64,000 nt of DNA, from the NCBI GenBank assembly GCA_938017895.1, contig CALIJI010000008.1, positions 42,915 through 106,914 on the forward strand, given 5' to 3'. The translations under genes and the position numbers were made by a program. Shown one piece after another: positions 26,944-35,361 of the stretch. Origin of the DNA: an uncultured bacterium (GTDB lineage: Bacteria > Patescibacteriota > Saccharimonadia > Saccharimonadales > Saccharimonadaceae). Position 1 is the stretch's first letter. Every line of letters starts with the position of its first letter. The notes beneath the pieces were generated by a model. It saw only the letters and a list, made by a program, of their open reading frames with translations, ran no database searches and was not told where the DNA came from.

Positions 26944-28149
26944 ATGAAAAAATTTAGCTATGAGGTTCGCGATAAAGCGACTGATAAAATTGAGAAGGGG
27001 GAGGTTCAAGCTGATAACTCCCGATTAGCAGGAAAGCTTTTGCTTGAAAGAGGTTATATACCTCTAAAAATTAAAGAAGCTGACTCTGGCGGAACTTTTT
27101 CTAAATTTACAAATAGAATTACAATAAAAGATAAAATTGTTTTTACTCGTCAGTTTTCTACTTTAGTTGGTGCTGGGTTACCATTAGCGCAAGGACTTAG
27201 GACTGTATCCGAGCAGACTGAAAATAAAAAAATGAAGTCTGTTATTGATGACATTTTAGCTAATATTGAAGCTGGATCAAGCCTTTCTGATTCATTCTCT
27301 AAACATCCAGAGGTCTTTGATAAGGTCTATCTTGCGCTTGTTGCGGCCGGTGAATTATCCGGAACTCTTGACGAGTCTCTTCGTCGAATTGCAGCCCAGC
27401 AGGAAAAAGACGCCGCTATGATGAGTAAAATTCGAGGTGCGCTGACCTATCCAACCATCGTTCTTGTCGTGATTGGAGCAGTTGTTGCCTTTATGATGTT
27501 TACAGTGGTTCCCCAAGTCGAACAGTTATACGGCAGTTTAAAGAAAGAAGTTCCTATGATGACGCAAATTTTGATTTCTCTGTCCGGATTTTTAGCTAAC
27601 TTTTGGTGGATTATTGTGCTTATATTGGGTATAGGTTTTTGGTTCTTGAAACAGTGGTTAAAGACTGACTTAGGTATTAGATTTGCGGCTATTTTTAAAC
27701 TTAATGTCCCGATTTTTAATCCGCTATTCAGAAAGCTTTATATGGCGCGTTTTTCTAGAACTGGGCAGCTATTGCTTTCTACTGGCGTATCTATGAATGA
27801 CATGCTATCTATTACTAGTGAAGCAGTTAATAATGTAGTGATCAAGAAATCAATCGATGAAGCTAATAAGCTAGTACAAGGTGGTAAAAATCTTTCTGAT
27901 GCATTAAAGGATAAAGATTATATTCTCATTCTTGTCCCACAAATGATTTCAATTGGTGAACAGTCTGGTAAGATTGATGAAATGCTAGGAAAGACAGCTC
28001 AAGTCTACGAAGATGAATTGGATGAACAGATTAAAGCGATTTCTACAATGATTGAGCCAATCCTAATGGTTGTCTTGGCGGTAGTTGCTGGTGGCTTGAT
28101 CGGTGCAATTTTAATGCCTATTTATGGTTTGGTCGGACAGGTTCAGTAA
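26944..28149 (+). CDS. pilC: Type IV pilus inner-membrane platform protein PilC
   Basis: 401 residues with two T2SSF repeats (KDKIVFTRQFSTLVGAGLPL at about 60-80; RFSRTGQLLLSTGVSMNDML at about 265-285) and three membrane helices. It is the platform that the PilB and PilT rings turn against. It starts 2 nt after pilT. Confidence 0.95.
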   Translation: MKKFSYEVRDKATDKIEKGEVQADNSRLAGKLLLERGYIPLKIKEADSGGTFSKFTNRITIKDKIVFTRQFSTLVGAGLPLAQGLRTVSEQTENKKMKSVIDDILANIEAGSSLSDSFSKHPEVFDKVYLALVAAGELSGTLDESLRRIAAQQEKDAAMMSKIRGALTYPTIVLVVIGAVVAFMMFTVVPQVEQLYGSLKKEVPMMTQILISLSGFLANFWWIIVLILGIGFWFLKQWLKTDLGIRFAAIFKLNVPIFNPLFRKLYMARFSRTGQLLLSTGVSMNDMLSITSEAVNNVVIKKSIDEANKLVQGGKNLSDALKDKDYILILVPQMISIGEQSGKIDEMLGKTAQVYEDELDEQIKAISTMIEPILMVVLAVVAGGLIGAILMPIYGLVGQVQ

Positions 28150-29043
28150 ATGGTTTACTTTGGAGTATTTTTTGCCGGAGTTTTTGGCGCCATTATCGGA
28201 AGTTTTTCTGTCGCGCAAGTTTGGCGTTTGCGCGCTGCTGAGCTTCATGATATTAAAAAATCTGGTGGTGAAGTTAATGAAAAAGAATGGTCTAAGCTAA
28301 AGTATTTAAATAGTGAAAAGCATAAAAAAAATCGCTCGCATTGTTTGAAATGCGGATATAAGCTACAATGGTTTGACTTAATCCCGGTTTTTTCTTGGCT
28401 ATCACTGGGTGGAAAATGCAGAAAATGCCATACGAAAATCGGGCTTCTCGAGTTTTTTGCAGAAGTTGCAACAGCGATTATTTTTGGGGTTATTTTTGCG
28501 TCAATGCAGGTTGATTTAATTAAAATTTCAGCTATTGATCTATTTAGAATTACGCTGTTATTTTTGGCTTTATCTCCTCTAGTAATTCTTTTTGTGTATG
28601 ATGCAAAATGGTCGTTACTGCCAGTTAAAGTGATGTGGATTTTTAATTTTTTAGCAGGGCTTTATTGGTTAAGTTCTAATTTCGAAGGAGGTTTTTCTGC
28701 TACTATTATTTTAAACTTGGTAGTCTCGCTTGCGCTTTTTCCGGGTATATATTTTATACTCTCGGCTGTTTCAAAGGGTGCTTGGGTTGGTGATGGTGAC
28801 TGGATATTAGCGATTGGGTTAGTCTTTTTATTGCCGAATAAGCCAATATATACTATATTTTTACTGTTATTTTCCAATTTAATTGGATTGGCGATAATTT
28901 TTTCTCAAGCTATTGTGAGGAAGAAAATGATTAAAAAACACGCTCAGATTCCTTTTGGCCCGGCTATGATTTTAGCCTGTGTAGTACTATTAACTTTTCA
29001 GCCATTTTTTGTTAATTTTTTGAAAAATTTGATGATAATTTAA
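28150..29043 (+). CDS. pilD: Prepilin peptidase PilD
   Basis: 297 residues, many membrane helices. It cleaves prepilin leaders and N-methylates the new N-terminus. Seen: GSFSVAQVWRLR at the N-terminus, the zinc-binding CLKCGYKL...CRKCHTKIG, the first catalytic Asp in VYDAKWSLLP, and the GDGDWILA motif as second catalytic site. It starts directly after the pilC stop. Confidence 0.93.
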   Translation: MVYFGVFFAGVFGAIIGSFSVAQVWRLRAAELHDIKKSGGEVNEKEWSKLKYLNSEKHKKNRSHCLKCGYKLQWFDLIPVFSWLSLGGKCRKCHTKIGLLEFFAEVATAIIFGVIFASMQVDLIKISAIDLFRITLLFLALSPLVILFVYDAKWSLLPVKVMWIFNFLAGLYWLSSNFEGGFSATIILNLVVSLALFPGIYFILSAVSKGAWVGDGDWILAIGLVFLLPNKPIYTIFLLLFSNLIGLAIIFSQAIVRKKMIKKHAQIPFGPAMILACVVLLTFQPFFVNFLKNLMII

Positions 29044-29067
29044 AACGCTTATGTTATAATGGGAGCA

Positions 29068-30147
29068 ATGATGGAAAAACAAATCAAAAAAGGTTTTACG
29101 ATTATTGAAACTACTTTAGTTTTAGCTATCTCTGGTCTTTTAGCTGTCGGTCTAATGATTGGTTGGAATCGTAACATAATAACCCAGCGATACAATGATT
29201 CAGTGGAGACTTTTAAGTCTGATATTCAATCTGTTTTTAGTGAGGTTGAGAATCAATCTAATCCCAGGAATAATAGAATTAGATGTACTGTAGATAACAA
29301 TGGCGGAATAGTTAATGCTCATGTAGAAGTAAGTAATAATGGCAATACTAGAGGTACTACCAATTGTATTGTTTTGGGTAAGATTATATCATTTGGTGAT
29401 GGTGCTACAGCTCGATTTGTCACAGAGAATAGACTAGGTCAAGTTGTAGATACTAGGTTTGCTCATTTTGGCCATACTAATGTTACAGTGAGAGATATTA
29501 TAGGCTTGGATATAGACATTAATACTGCATGTCAGGGTCCATGTAATAGTAGTATAGATGCACTTCGCGCTACTAGGTTTGTTATTAGTGCAGGAAGAAA
29601 TCGAGTCTCTGATCCTCAGAATATAGGTTTAGAGTGGGATTCTCAGTTTAAGAATGCTACAGATAATAGACCTAGTACAGGGCCACTGTTTAGGCCTGAT
29701 ACTGAAGCAGAAGGTGTTACTTTTAGAGTAAATACTACTTACAGTAATGGTCGAGTCGATGAGGTTGGGGAAACTGTTGATAATGTAATGATTGTGCGAT
29801 CACCTATAGATGGAAGTGTTGTAACTTTCGGTCTGCCTATGCGACCAATTACAGATAATGATCGTTGGGTAAATAACCCAGAGGGTATGCGGACATTTAG
29901 ACTCTGGTCTACTTCTAGTGGATTTTTAATGTCTAGTGATAAAACTGTTAATATTTGCGTTAGGAGTGCTGGAGGTAATAGATTTTTGTCTGCTAACGCT
30001 ATTTTCGGAAGGAATAAAGTCATAAAAATCGGCTCTAGTTCTTCATCTGTAGAAGTAGCACCACTACACGGAGCGAGAGAGTCGTCCTGTGGTGACGACT
30101 CGGGTTTTAGAGACATTGTTATTAATGGAGTGAGATTGCAGGGGTGA
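29068..30147 (+). CDS. Type IV pilin-like protein, large (359 residues)
   Basis: A class III signal peptide KKGFTIIETTLVLAISGLL (cleavage after Gly, Phe+1, Glu+5) is followed by a long hydrophobic helix and a large external domain rich in Asn, Ser and Thr with several Cys. I use the ATG at 29068. TATAAT (29055-29060) ends 7 nt before it and overlaps the more upstream ATG at 29059, which therefore cannot be transcribed from this promoter. It is too large for a major pilin of usual size (about 150), so it may be an adhesin-bearing or tip pilin. A separate promoter inside the pilus operon suggests pilins are made in excess. Confidence 0.82.
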   Translation: MMEKQIKKGFTIIETTLVLAISGLLAVGLMIGWNRNIITQRYNDSVETFKSDIQSVFSEVENQSNPRNNRIRCTVDNNGGIVNAHVEVSNNGNTRGTTNCIVLGKIISFGDGATARFVTENRLGQVVDTRFAHFGHTNVTVRDIIGLDIDINTACQGPCNSSIDALRATRFVISAGRNRVSDPQNIGLEWDSQFKNATDNRPSTGPLFRPDTEAEGVTFRVNTTYSNGRVDEVGETVDNVMIVRSPIDGSVVTFGLPMRPITDNDRWVNNPEGMRTFRLWSTSSGFLMSSDKTVNICVRSAGGNRFLSANAIFGRNKVIKIGSSSSSVEVAPLHGARESSCGDDSGFRDIVINGVRLQG

Positions 30148-30740
30148 TGATGAGGTATTATAAGAAAGGTGATACTCTAATTGAAGTTATGCTAGCGTTT
30201 TCATTATTTACGATGGTTGCTATAGGCGGGCTTACTCTTATGAATTCTGGAGTTTCTAAGACGCAGGCTACATTACAGCTTACTATGGCTCGAAATGCTA
30301 TTGATTCTCAAGCGGAAGCTCTTAGGTACATTAACTCGCTTGCAGTAGCCGGTTCTGGGTCTAATGATGCTGGTTTATGGAACGCGATTACATCTTCAAC
30401 AGTAGGATCGGCGTCTGATCTCTCTTTATGTCCGTCGAATAGGTCTCAATTTCCGTCGGGTGCTTTTATATTAGGATATGATAATGGTTCTAGGATTTCT
30501 AGGATTGATACTACCCGTTTAAATCCTGCAACTACTTTTCCGAGGCTTATTTGGCGCTCTGAAGACGATTCTAATAATCTAGCGGATAAGGCTAATTTTG
30601 TTGGTGCTGAAGGTTTGTGGATTGAAGCTGTTAAGGGATCGGGATATTATGATTTTCATATTCGGGCATGCTGGACGGCGCCAGGAGAATCTTCTCCTAC
30701 AACTTTAGGTACGATTGTGAGGTTATATGACCCAAGATAA
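30147..30740 (+). CDS. Minor pilin-like protein with atypical cleavage site
   Basis: About 197 residues. The leader reads YYKKGDTLIEVMLAFSLFTMV: Glu+5 and the helix are normal, but residue +1 is Asp instead of Phe or Met. This pattern (GxTLIEVM) is seen in PilV/ComGE-like minor pilins. The start is in an ATG/GTG cluster at the preceding stop codon (30144-30152). The external domain has two Cys. It overlaps the next gene by 14 nt. Confidence 0.75.
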   Translation: MMRYYKKGDTLIEVMLAFSLFTMVAIGGLTLMNSGVSKTQATLQLTMARNAIDSQAEALRYINSLAVAGSGSNDAGLWNAITSSTVGSASDLSLCPSNRSQFPSGAFILGYDNGSRISRIDTTRLNPATTFPRLIWRSEDDSNNLADKANFVGAEGLWIEAVKGSGYYDFHIRACWTAPGESSPTTLGTIVRLYDPR

Positions 30741-31440
30741 AAAAAATGGATTCACTATTATAGAACTCCTTCTTGCTATGAGTTTTGTAGCGATGTTGAT
30801 GGTTGCTATAGCTGTCATGGTAATGCAGATGTCCAATATTATGGTTAAAGGGAAGACATTTAAGGAACTGAATACGGCCAGTCGCTTAATTAACTCTGAT
30901 CTTACGCGTAATTTTAACTCTCTCCAGAATATTGATGGATGGGATGGTAGGTCTTTTGTTAGTGGAGCTACTCCTGGTGCTTCTTACGTTAGGAATGAGC
31001 TCGGGGGTGCATTTTGTACGGGTGATTTTACATATGTGTGGAATAGAGCTACTGCATTAAATAACGGCAATGGCCCTGCTCAATATAGAGGATCTACAGA
31101 TAACACAATTAGATTTATTCGTATAAAAGATGTTACTAAAAGATATTGTCAGGATTCGAGCGCTGATGTATGGACTGAGATCCCTCGGGATTCTAGTCAA
31201 GTTACAGAAATATTGCCGCCTGGCGAAACTGACCTAATGATTTATGATATAAGATTTAGGCAAGTTGGTGTTGATGCTGCAACAGGCCAATCTATGATTA
31301 ATATTCAATATGTCCTAGGTACGAGGGGTGATAGTGGTATTGATGTCGTTAATTCTCAGTGTAGACCTAATTCTGATCTTGCAAATTATTGTGCAATAAA
31401 TAGGTTCGACTTACTAGTTAGAACTATTGGAAGTAAATAG
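30727..31440 (+). CDS. Minor pilin-like protein (PilW/ComGF type)
   Basis: 237 residues. The leader NGFTIIELLLAMSFVAMLMV has a perfect prepilin site (G^F, Glu+5). The external domain has several Cys (FCTGDF, YCQDSS, QCRPNSDLANYCA). It is the last gene of the pilus operon; GAGG lies before the ATG. Confidence 0.8.
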   Translation: MTQDKKNGFTIIELLLAMSFVAMLMVAIAVMVMQMSNIMVKGKTFKELNTASRLINSDLTRNFNSLQNIDGWDGRSFVSGATPGASYVRNELGGAFCTGDFTYVWNRATALNNGNGPAQYRGSTDNTIRFIRIKDVTKRYCQDSSADVWTEIPRDSSQVTEILPPGETDLMIYDIRFRQVGVDAATGQSMINIQYVLGTRGDSGIDVVNSQCRPNSDLANYCAINRFDLLVRTIGSK

Positions 31441-31442
31441 AA

Positions 31443-31474
31443 CTAGATCCTCTCGATATATCAGGAGGATCTAG
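31443..31474. terminator. Hairpin between the pilus operon and xerC
   Basis: CTAGATCCTC and GAGGATCTAG form a perfect 10-bp stem around a 12-nt loop. The following T-run is poor, so it may act as mRNA end protection or a bidirectional terminator for convergent genes. Confidence 0.6.
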
Positions 31475-31489
31475 AATTAAAATGGATAA

Positions 31490-32407
31490 TTATTCTGTTT
31501 CGCTGTGAAATCTTTCATGGATTTCTTTAAGGTGCTGATCCGTAACGTGAGTATAGATTTGGGTTGTAGCAATGCTTGAATGACCAAGCATTCCTTGGAC
31601 GGATCTTAAATCCGCACCGTTTACTAACAGATCAGTTGCAAAACTGTGTCTCATCGTGTGGGGTGTAACTTTTTTAGTTATGCCAGCTAGTCGAGCATAT
31701 TTATCTATCATCCGCTGAACGGTTCTTGGGGTTATTCGGCGATAATTACCATCGGTGGAAGGTTTTTTATACCGGCGAGAATAATTTATAAAGAGCGGAA
31801 CTAAATTGTCGTCGCGAGCGTCTAGATATTCTTCGATTACTTCGGCGGCATGTTTTGAGATAAAAATTGGTCGATCTTTGTTGCCTTTTCCGCGCACAGT
31901 AAATTCTCGACGCTTAGTGTTAATATGGTCACGATTTAAATTGCAAAGCTCCGAAACGCGCAATCCGCTCGAGAATAGTAGCTCAGCGATAGCTCGATCA
32001 CGCAAGCCGGTTTCGTCGTCGGTTGGTATAGAATTTATAAGCCGCTCAACTTCTTCGTAGTGGAGAAAATTAACTTGCGGTTTGGTTACTTTAGGTAGCT
32101 CAATTTTTGATGGCTCAAGTGATTTAATGTCACGGCGAGCAAGATAAGTTAAAAATCTTCGCAGAGCGATTAAATGATAGGATTGAGTCGCACGACCAAG
32201 GGTTTTTCCGTCGTAATTTTCATAGCGGTTAAGCCATAGGCGATATTTTCTGACTAGTTCTGAATCAATTTTAGAAACAGCAATATCGTCTGAAAATTCT
32301 ACAAGCCTTTCAATATAGAGCCTGTAATTTTCAACTGTTTTAAGTGAGCGGCCACCTTCAACTTCGAGTGATTCTAGAAAATCTTCAAGCGCTTCGGAGA
32401 TATACAT
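31490..32407 (-). CDS. xerC: Tyrosine recombinase XerC/XerD-like
   Basis: 305 residues from the ATG at 32407, whose -10 (TATAAT, minus strand 32414-32419) ends exactly 6 nt upstream. A longer frame from 32485 would start inside ndk and upstream of the promoter. An N-terminal SAM-like core-binding domain precedes the catalytic domain with Arg in SSGLRVSELCNL, the HTMRHSFATDLL box (His-x-x-Arg), LGHSSIATTQIYTHV with the second His and the catalytic Tyr. It most likely resolves chromosome dimers with FtsK. No integrase-type neighbours are seen. Confidence 0.92.
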   Translation of the reverse strand: MYISEALEDFLESLEVEGGRSLKTVENYRLYIERLVEFSDDIAVSKIDSELVRKYRLWLNRYENYDGKTLGRATQSYHLIALRRFLTYLARRDIKSLEPSKIELPKVTKPQVNFLHYEEVERLINSIPTDDETGLRDRAIAELLFSSGLRVSELCNLNRDHINTKRREFTVRGKGNKDRPIFISKHAAEVIEEYLDARDDNLVPLFINYSRRYKKPSTDGNYRRITPRTVQRMIDKYARLAGITKKVTPHTMRHSFATDLLVNGADLRSVQGMLGHSSIATTQIYTHVTDQHLKEIHERFHSETE

Positions 32408-32464
32408 AGTATAATTATAGCATTTTTTACCTAAAAAGAGTATAATTAAGCGTAAGGAGAAAAA

Positions 32465-32974
32465 ATGGAAGAGAATCATATTCAACGAACTCTAATTTTA
32501 TTTAAGCCAGACGCTGTTCAGCGAGGTATTGTTGGTGAAATTCTAACTCGATTTGAGCGAGTTGGATTAAAAATTGTAGGCACGAAAATGATTTTTCCCG
32601 ATAAAGATCATTACCATAAACACTATGAAAAAATAGGAAAAATGATCACTCGGCGTGGGGAGAAGGCTTTTGATTTAGCTTTAACTTTTATGACTCAGGG
32701 TCCTGTAATAGCTATGGTGCTAGAGGGTGTAGATGCTGTCGATCTAGTCCGTAAGCTTGTCGGTATAACTGAGCCAAAAAATGCTGCTCCAGGGACTATT
32801 AGAGGTGATTTTTCGCATATGAGTTTTGGCTATGCTGGTCAAGCTGGGCGGGGAATTCCAAATTTAATTCATGCTTCGGGATGTATGGAAGAGGCAGCGG
32901 AGGAAATCGCGCATTGGTTTAATGATGGTGAGCTTTATGAATATTCTACTCCGCGAGATAAATTTACAAGATAG
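32465..32974 (+). CDS. ndk: Nucleoside diphosphate kinase
   Basis: 169 residues, about 25-30 longer than the usual 140-150. It equilibrates NTP and NDP pools. Seen: TLILFKPDAVQRGIVGEILTRFE, GPVIAMVLEG, GTIRGDFS, and the active site His in NLIHASGCMEEAAEEIAHWF. The extra length is in a loop with TRRGEKAFDLALTFMTQ and in the C-terminal tail. AAGGAGA precedes the ATG. Important in a cell that lacks most nucleotide synthesis (inference). Confidence 0.95.
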   Translation: MEENHIQRTLILFKPDAVQRGIVGEILTRFERVGLKIVGTKMIFPDKDHYHKHYEKIGKMITRRGEKAFDLALTFMTQGPVIAMVLEGVDAVDLVRKLVGITEPKNAAPGTIRGDFSHMSFGYAGQAGRGIPNLIHASGCMEEAAEEIAHWFNDGELYEYSTPRDKFTR

Positions 32975-33019
32975 CTTCAAAGTAGATTTTTCTATTAAAA
33001 AATGCTAGAATATAATTAT

Positions 33020-33096
33020 GCCTCAGTAGCTCAATTGGATAGAGCAGTTCCGTCCTAAGGAAAAGGTTATAGGTTCGATTCCTGTCTGGGGTACCA
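33020..33096 (+). tRNA. tRNA-Arg (anticodon CCT)
   Basis: The acceptor arms GCCTCAG and CTGGGGT pair with wobbles, the discriminator is A and CCA is encoded. The anticodon loop GTCCTAA gives CCT. The 27-43 pair of the anticodon stem is a mismatch. TATAAT lies just upstream at 33011-33016. A protein gene starts 10 nt after the CCA. Confidence 0.92.
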
Positions 33097-33106
33097 GAAA
33101 TTATAT

Positions 33107-33637
33107 ATGACAAAGAGTGTTAAAGAAAATCAAAAAGCTTTTGTTGGCCAGCGAGATGGCGAAGATTTTTTGTTTGTATTCCGTAAACATATTATTGCAA
33201 TGCGTAAAGGATTTTATTTATTGCTTGGAATTTTCGCGCTTTCTTGTTTGCCTGTCCCGATAGTGATCATTGCTGGTTCAGCCGGTATGGAAATTTTGTA
33301 TATTCCGTTAGCTGGTTTTGGCGTTGGGCTGATTTTTTTCTTATACCATTTGATGATCTGGTATTTTTCTATTTATATTGTTACAGATCAGAGAATTCGC
33401 CAAGTTACTCAGAAGGGTTTTTTTGGTAAGACTGTGATTGATATTCCACTTAGCAAGATTCAATCTATTAATTATACAATTCCTGGATTTTTTGCGGATA
33501 TTTTCAGGTTTGGCACCATCAATATTCTAACAATTGTTGGTGACTTAGAGATTAAAAATGTTGAGTATCCAGAAGAAATTTATAATAGACTACAGGATGT
33601 AGTAGGGGAAATTGAAACGGAGGATTATGAAGAATAA
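33107..33637 (+). CDS. Membrane protein with bacterial PH domain (bPH2/YdbS-like)
   Basis: 176 residues. Two membrane helices (FYLLLGIFALSCLPVPIVIIAG and LAGFGVGLIFFLYHLMIWYF) precede a PH-like domain: YIVTDQRIRQVTQKGFFGK, IDIPLSKIQSINYT and FGTINILTIVGDLEIKNV. Such proteins are of unknown membrane role. The ATG lies 10 nt after tRNA-Arg with no clear ribosome binding site. It overlaps the next gene by 11 nt. Confidence 0.8.
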   Translation: MTKSVKENQKAFVGQRDGEDFLFVFRKHIIAMRKGFYLLLGIFALSCLPVPIVIIAGSAGMEILYIPLAGFGVGLIFFLYHLMIWYFSIYIVTDQRIRQVTQKGFFGKTVIDIPLSKIQSINYTIPGFFADIFRFGTINILTIVGDLEIKNVEYPEEIYNRLQDVVGEIETEDYEE

Positions 33638-34667
33638 AATTAAGCAACTAGTAAAGAAGGAACAAAGTTCGGATAATAGCCAATTAGCGAAGATTACTAA
33701 TAATACACTAGAATCTGAGCGAAAAGAAATTTTAAATAACGGGCGAAAGTTTAAATATCCGGTCCAGTATTCAAAAAAGAAACTGGTTATTAATACTGTA
33801 ATAATTGCAACTACAGTAATCACTCTGGGGCTAATTACATTATGGTATCAGTTGTATGTGGCTCAAAATACTAACGATTTAGTTTATCGTATTACTACTG
33901 TCTTACCATTACCTGTTGCTAATGTGGATGGAGAGAACGCTCTTTATTCCGACTACCTAGCTGATTATCGTGCTAATATGGCTTTAAGTGAAAATAAAAA
34001 AGAGACTCTTGAGCTTATCAAAGATAAAAATAAACGTTCAGAAGTTTATAAGCGACAAGCTATGGATAATACTGTCCGGAATGCTTATGCGATTAAGCTA
34101 GCGCGTGAAAATGGTATTTCTGTCTCTACACAAGAGATTGATGAGGTGATTAAAAAACAACGGATAGTAAGTGGAGTGGAGATTTCGGAGTCTGCCTTTA
34201 ACAAGATTATCAAAGATAATTATGGTTTTTCATCTAGTGAATGGCGTCGAATTTTTGCTGAGCTACCTCTTCTTCAACAAAAAGTTTCTGAAAAGATTGA
34301 TTCGAATGCTTTAAATCTAAAAAATGAAGTTACGAGTTTTTTAGCTTCTAATAATAATGACTTCTCAAAGATTGTCGATAAGTTTGGTGATAAAGTTGAA
34401 GTTGGAGCATCTGGAAATATTAAGATTTCTAATTTTGATGGCGGACTAACAAAGACTGCGTTGACTCTAAAAAATGGTGAAGTATCAAAGGTTTTTGTTG
34501 CGAAGCGAAATTCTAAAGATGCTTATGGATACTATTTCGTAAAGTTAGTCTCTAAGAATGATAAAGAATTAAGTTATGAATATATTAAAGTTAAATTCAC
34601 CGAATTTGATAATCGAATTACCCAGTTTGAAAAATCCGGTAAGATTTTAAAATATATAAAAATATAG
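33627..34667 (+). CDS. Membrane-anchored SurA/PpiC-like foldase
   Basis: 346 residues. Start at 33627 behind CGGAGG; the TTG at 33612 has no such site. A basic cytoplasmic tail, one membrane helix (LVINTVIIATTVITLGLITLW), a SurA N-terminal-like helical domain (YSDYLADYRANMAL, YKRQAMDNTVRNAYAIKLARENGISVSTQEID) and a parvulin-like C-terminal domain (KFGDKVEVGASGNIKISNFDGG). Catalytic residues of parvulin cannot be verified, so it may be a chaperone only. It folds or escorts exported proteins (inference from family). Confidence 0.75.
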   Translation: MKNKIKQLVKKEQSSDNSQLAKITNNTLESERKEILNNGRKFKYPVQYSKKKLVINTVIIATTVITLGLITLWYQLYVAQNTNDLVYRITTVLPLPVANVDGENALYSDYLADYRANMALSENKKETLELIKDKNKRSEVYKRQAMDNTVRNAYAIKLARENGISVSTQEIDEVIKKQRIVSGVEISESAFNKIIKDNYGFSSSEWRRIFAELPLLQQKVSEKIDSNALNLKNEVTSFLASNNNDFSKIVDKFGDKVEVGASGNIKISNFDGGLTKTALTLKNGEVSKVFVAKRNSKDAYGYYFVKLVSKNDKELSYEYIKVKFTEFDNRITQFEKSGKILKYIKI

Positions 34668-34683
34668 AAGCCTCAAAAAAATA

Positions 34684-34722
34684 AAAAATCCCGTAAGCGC
34701 TAAACTTGCGGGATTTTTAAAG
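34684..34722 (+). terminator. Rho-independent terminator
   Basis: AAAAATCCCGTAAG, a 7-nt loop and CTTGCGGGATTTTT form a perfect 14-bp stem with A and T runs. Confidence 0.92.
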
Positions 34723-34730
34723 TCTATATT

Positions 34731-34808
34731 TGGCGGGCCCGACCGGATTCGAACCGGCGATCTCCTCCGTGACAGGGAGGCGTACTAGGCCAACTATACC
34801 ACGAGCCC
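34731..34808 (-). tRNA. tRNA-Asp (anticodon GTC)
   Basis: On the minus strand the acceptor arms are GGGCTCG and CGGGCCC, the discriminator is G and CCA is encoded. The anticodon stem CCTCC/GGAGG carries CTGTCAC. The terminator at 34684-34722 lies just beyond its 3' end and also works in this direction. Confidence 0.95.
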
Positions 34809-34902
34809 AAACTTAAGACTAATATTATTTTACCAAATTATATTTTAAATATCAATAGTTTTATTTATTTTTAAGTTAGATTATGCTATAATTTAAAAGG
34901 TC

Positions 34903-34978
34903 GCCGATGTAGCTCAGTTGGTAGAGCAACGCACTCGTAACGCGTAGGTCAGCAGTTCAATCCTGCTCATCGGCTCCA
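34903..34978 (+). tRNA. tRNA-Thr (anticodon CGT)
   Basis: The acceptor arms GCCGATG and CATCGGC pair perfectly, the discriminator is T and CCA is encoded. The anticodon loop CTCGTAA gives CGT. A TATAAT -10 lies about 10 nt upstream. A protein gene begins 11 nt after the CCA. Confidence 0.94.
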
Positions 34979-34989
34979 GGGTTATTTTT

Positions 34990-35361
34990 ATGGGGAAATT
35001 AAAAAATTATTTTAAAATTATTGCAAAAGATCGACTAGTTATATTTTTTATGATCTTAATTTTTATATTAGGAGTCATTTTCTTTATCTCAACAATGTTT
35101 GGTGTGCATTTTTACGATAGAATGATCTATGTTAGATATACTGTTTTTGGTAGTGAGCACTTTTATAAAGATGTTTGGTTTACGCGAATATTTTTAGCTA
35201 GTTTAGGTTTGATTATAGCTATCGTGCATAATGTGATTATTGTAAAAATCTACAAAGTTTCGGGTAGGAAAATGGCTTTATTTTTCTTGGCTATTACTAT
35301 CCTGCTTGCGATTATTTCATTCTTAATCGCCTCAGCTATTTTAAGGGAAATTCCAAATTAA
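34990..35361 (+). CDS. Small three-helix membrane protein
   Basis: 123 residues with membrane helices near residues 17-38, 67-90 and 97-117. It ends one codon before the glycosyltransferase start, so both are co-translated. No clear ribosome binding site lies before the ATG, which is 11 nt after tRNA-Thr. The neighbour suggests a role in sugar polymer synthesis or export (inference). Confidence 0.65.
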   Translation: MGKLKNYFKIIAKDRLVIFFMILIFILGVIFFISTMFGVHFYDRMIYVRYTVFGSEHFYKDVWFTRIFLASLGLIIAIVHNVIIVKIYKVSGRKMALFFLAITILLAIISFLIASAILREIPN

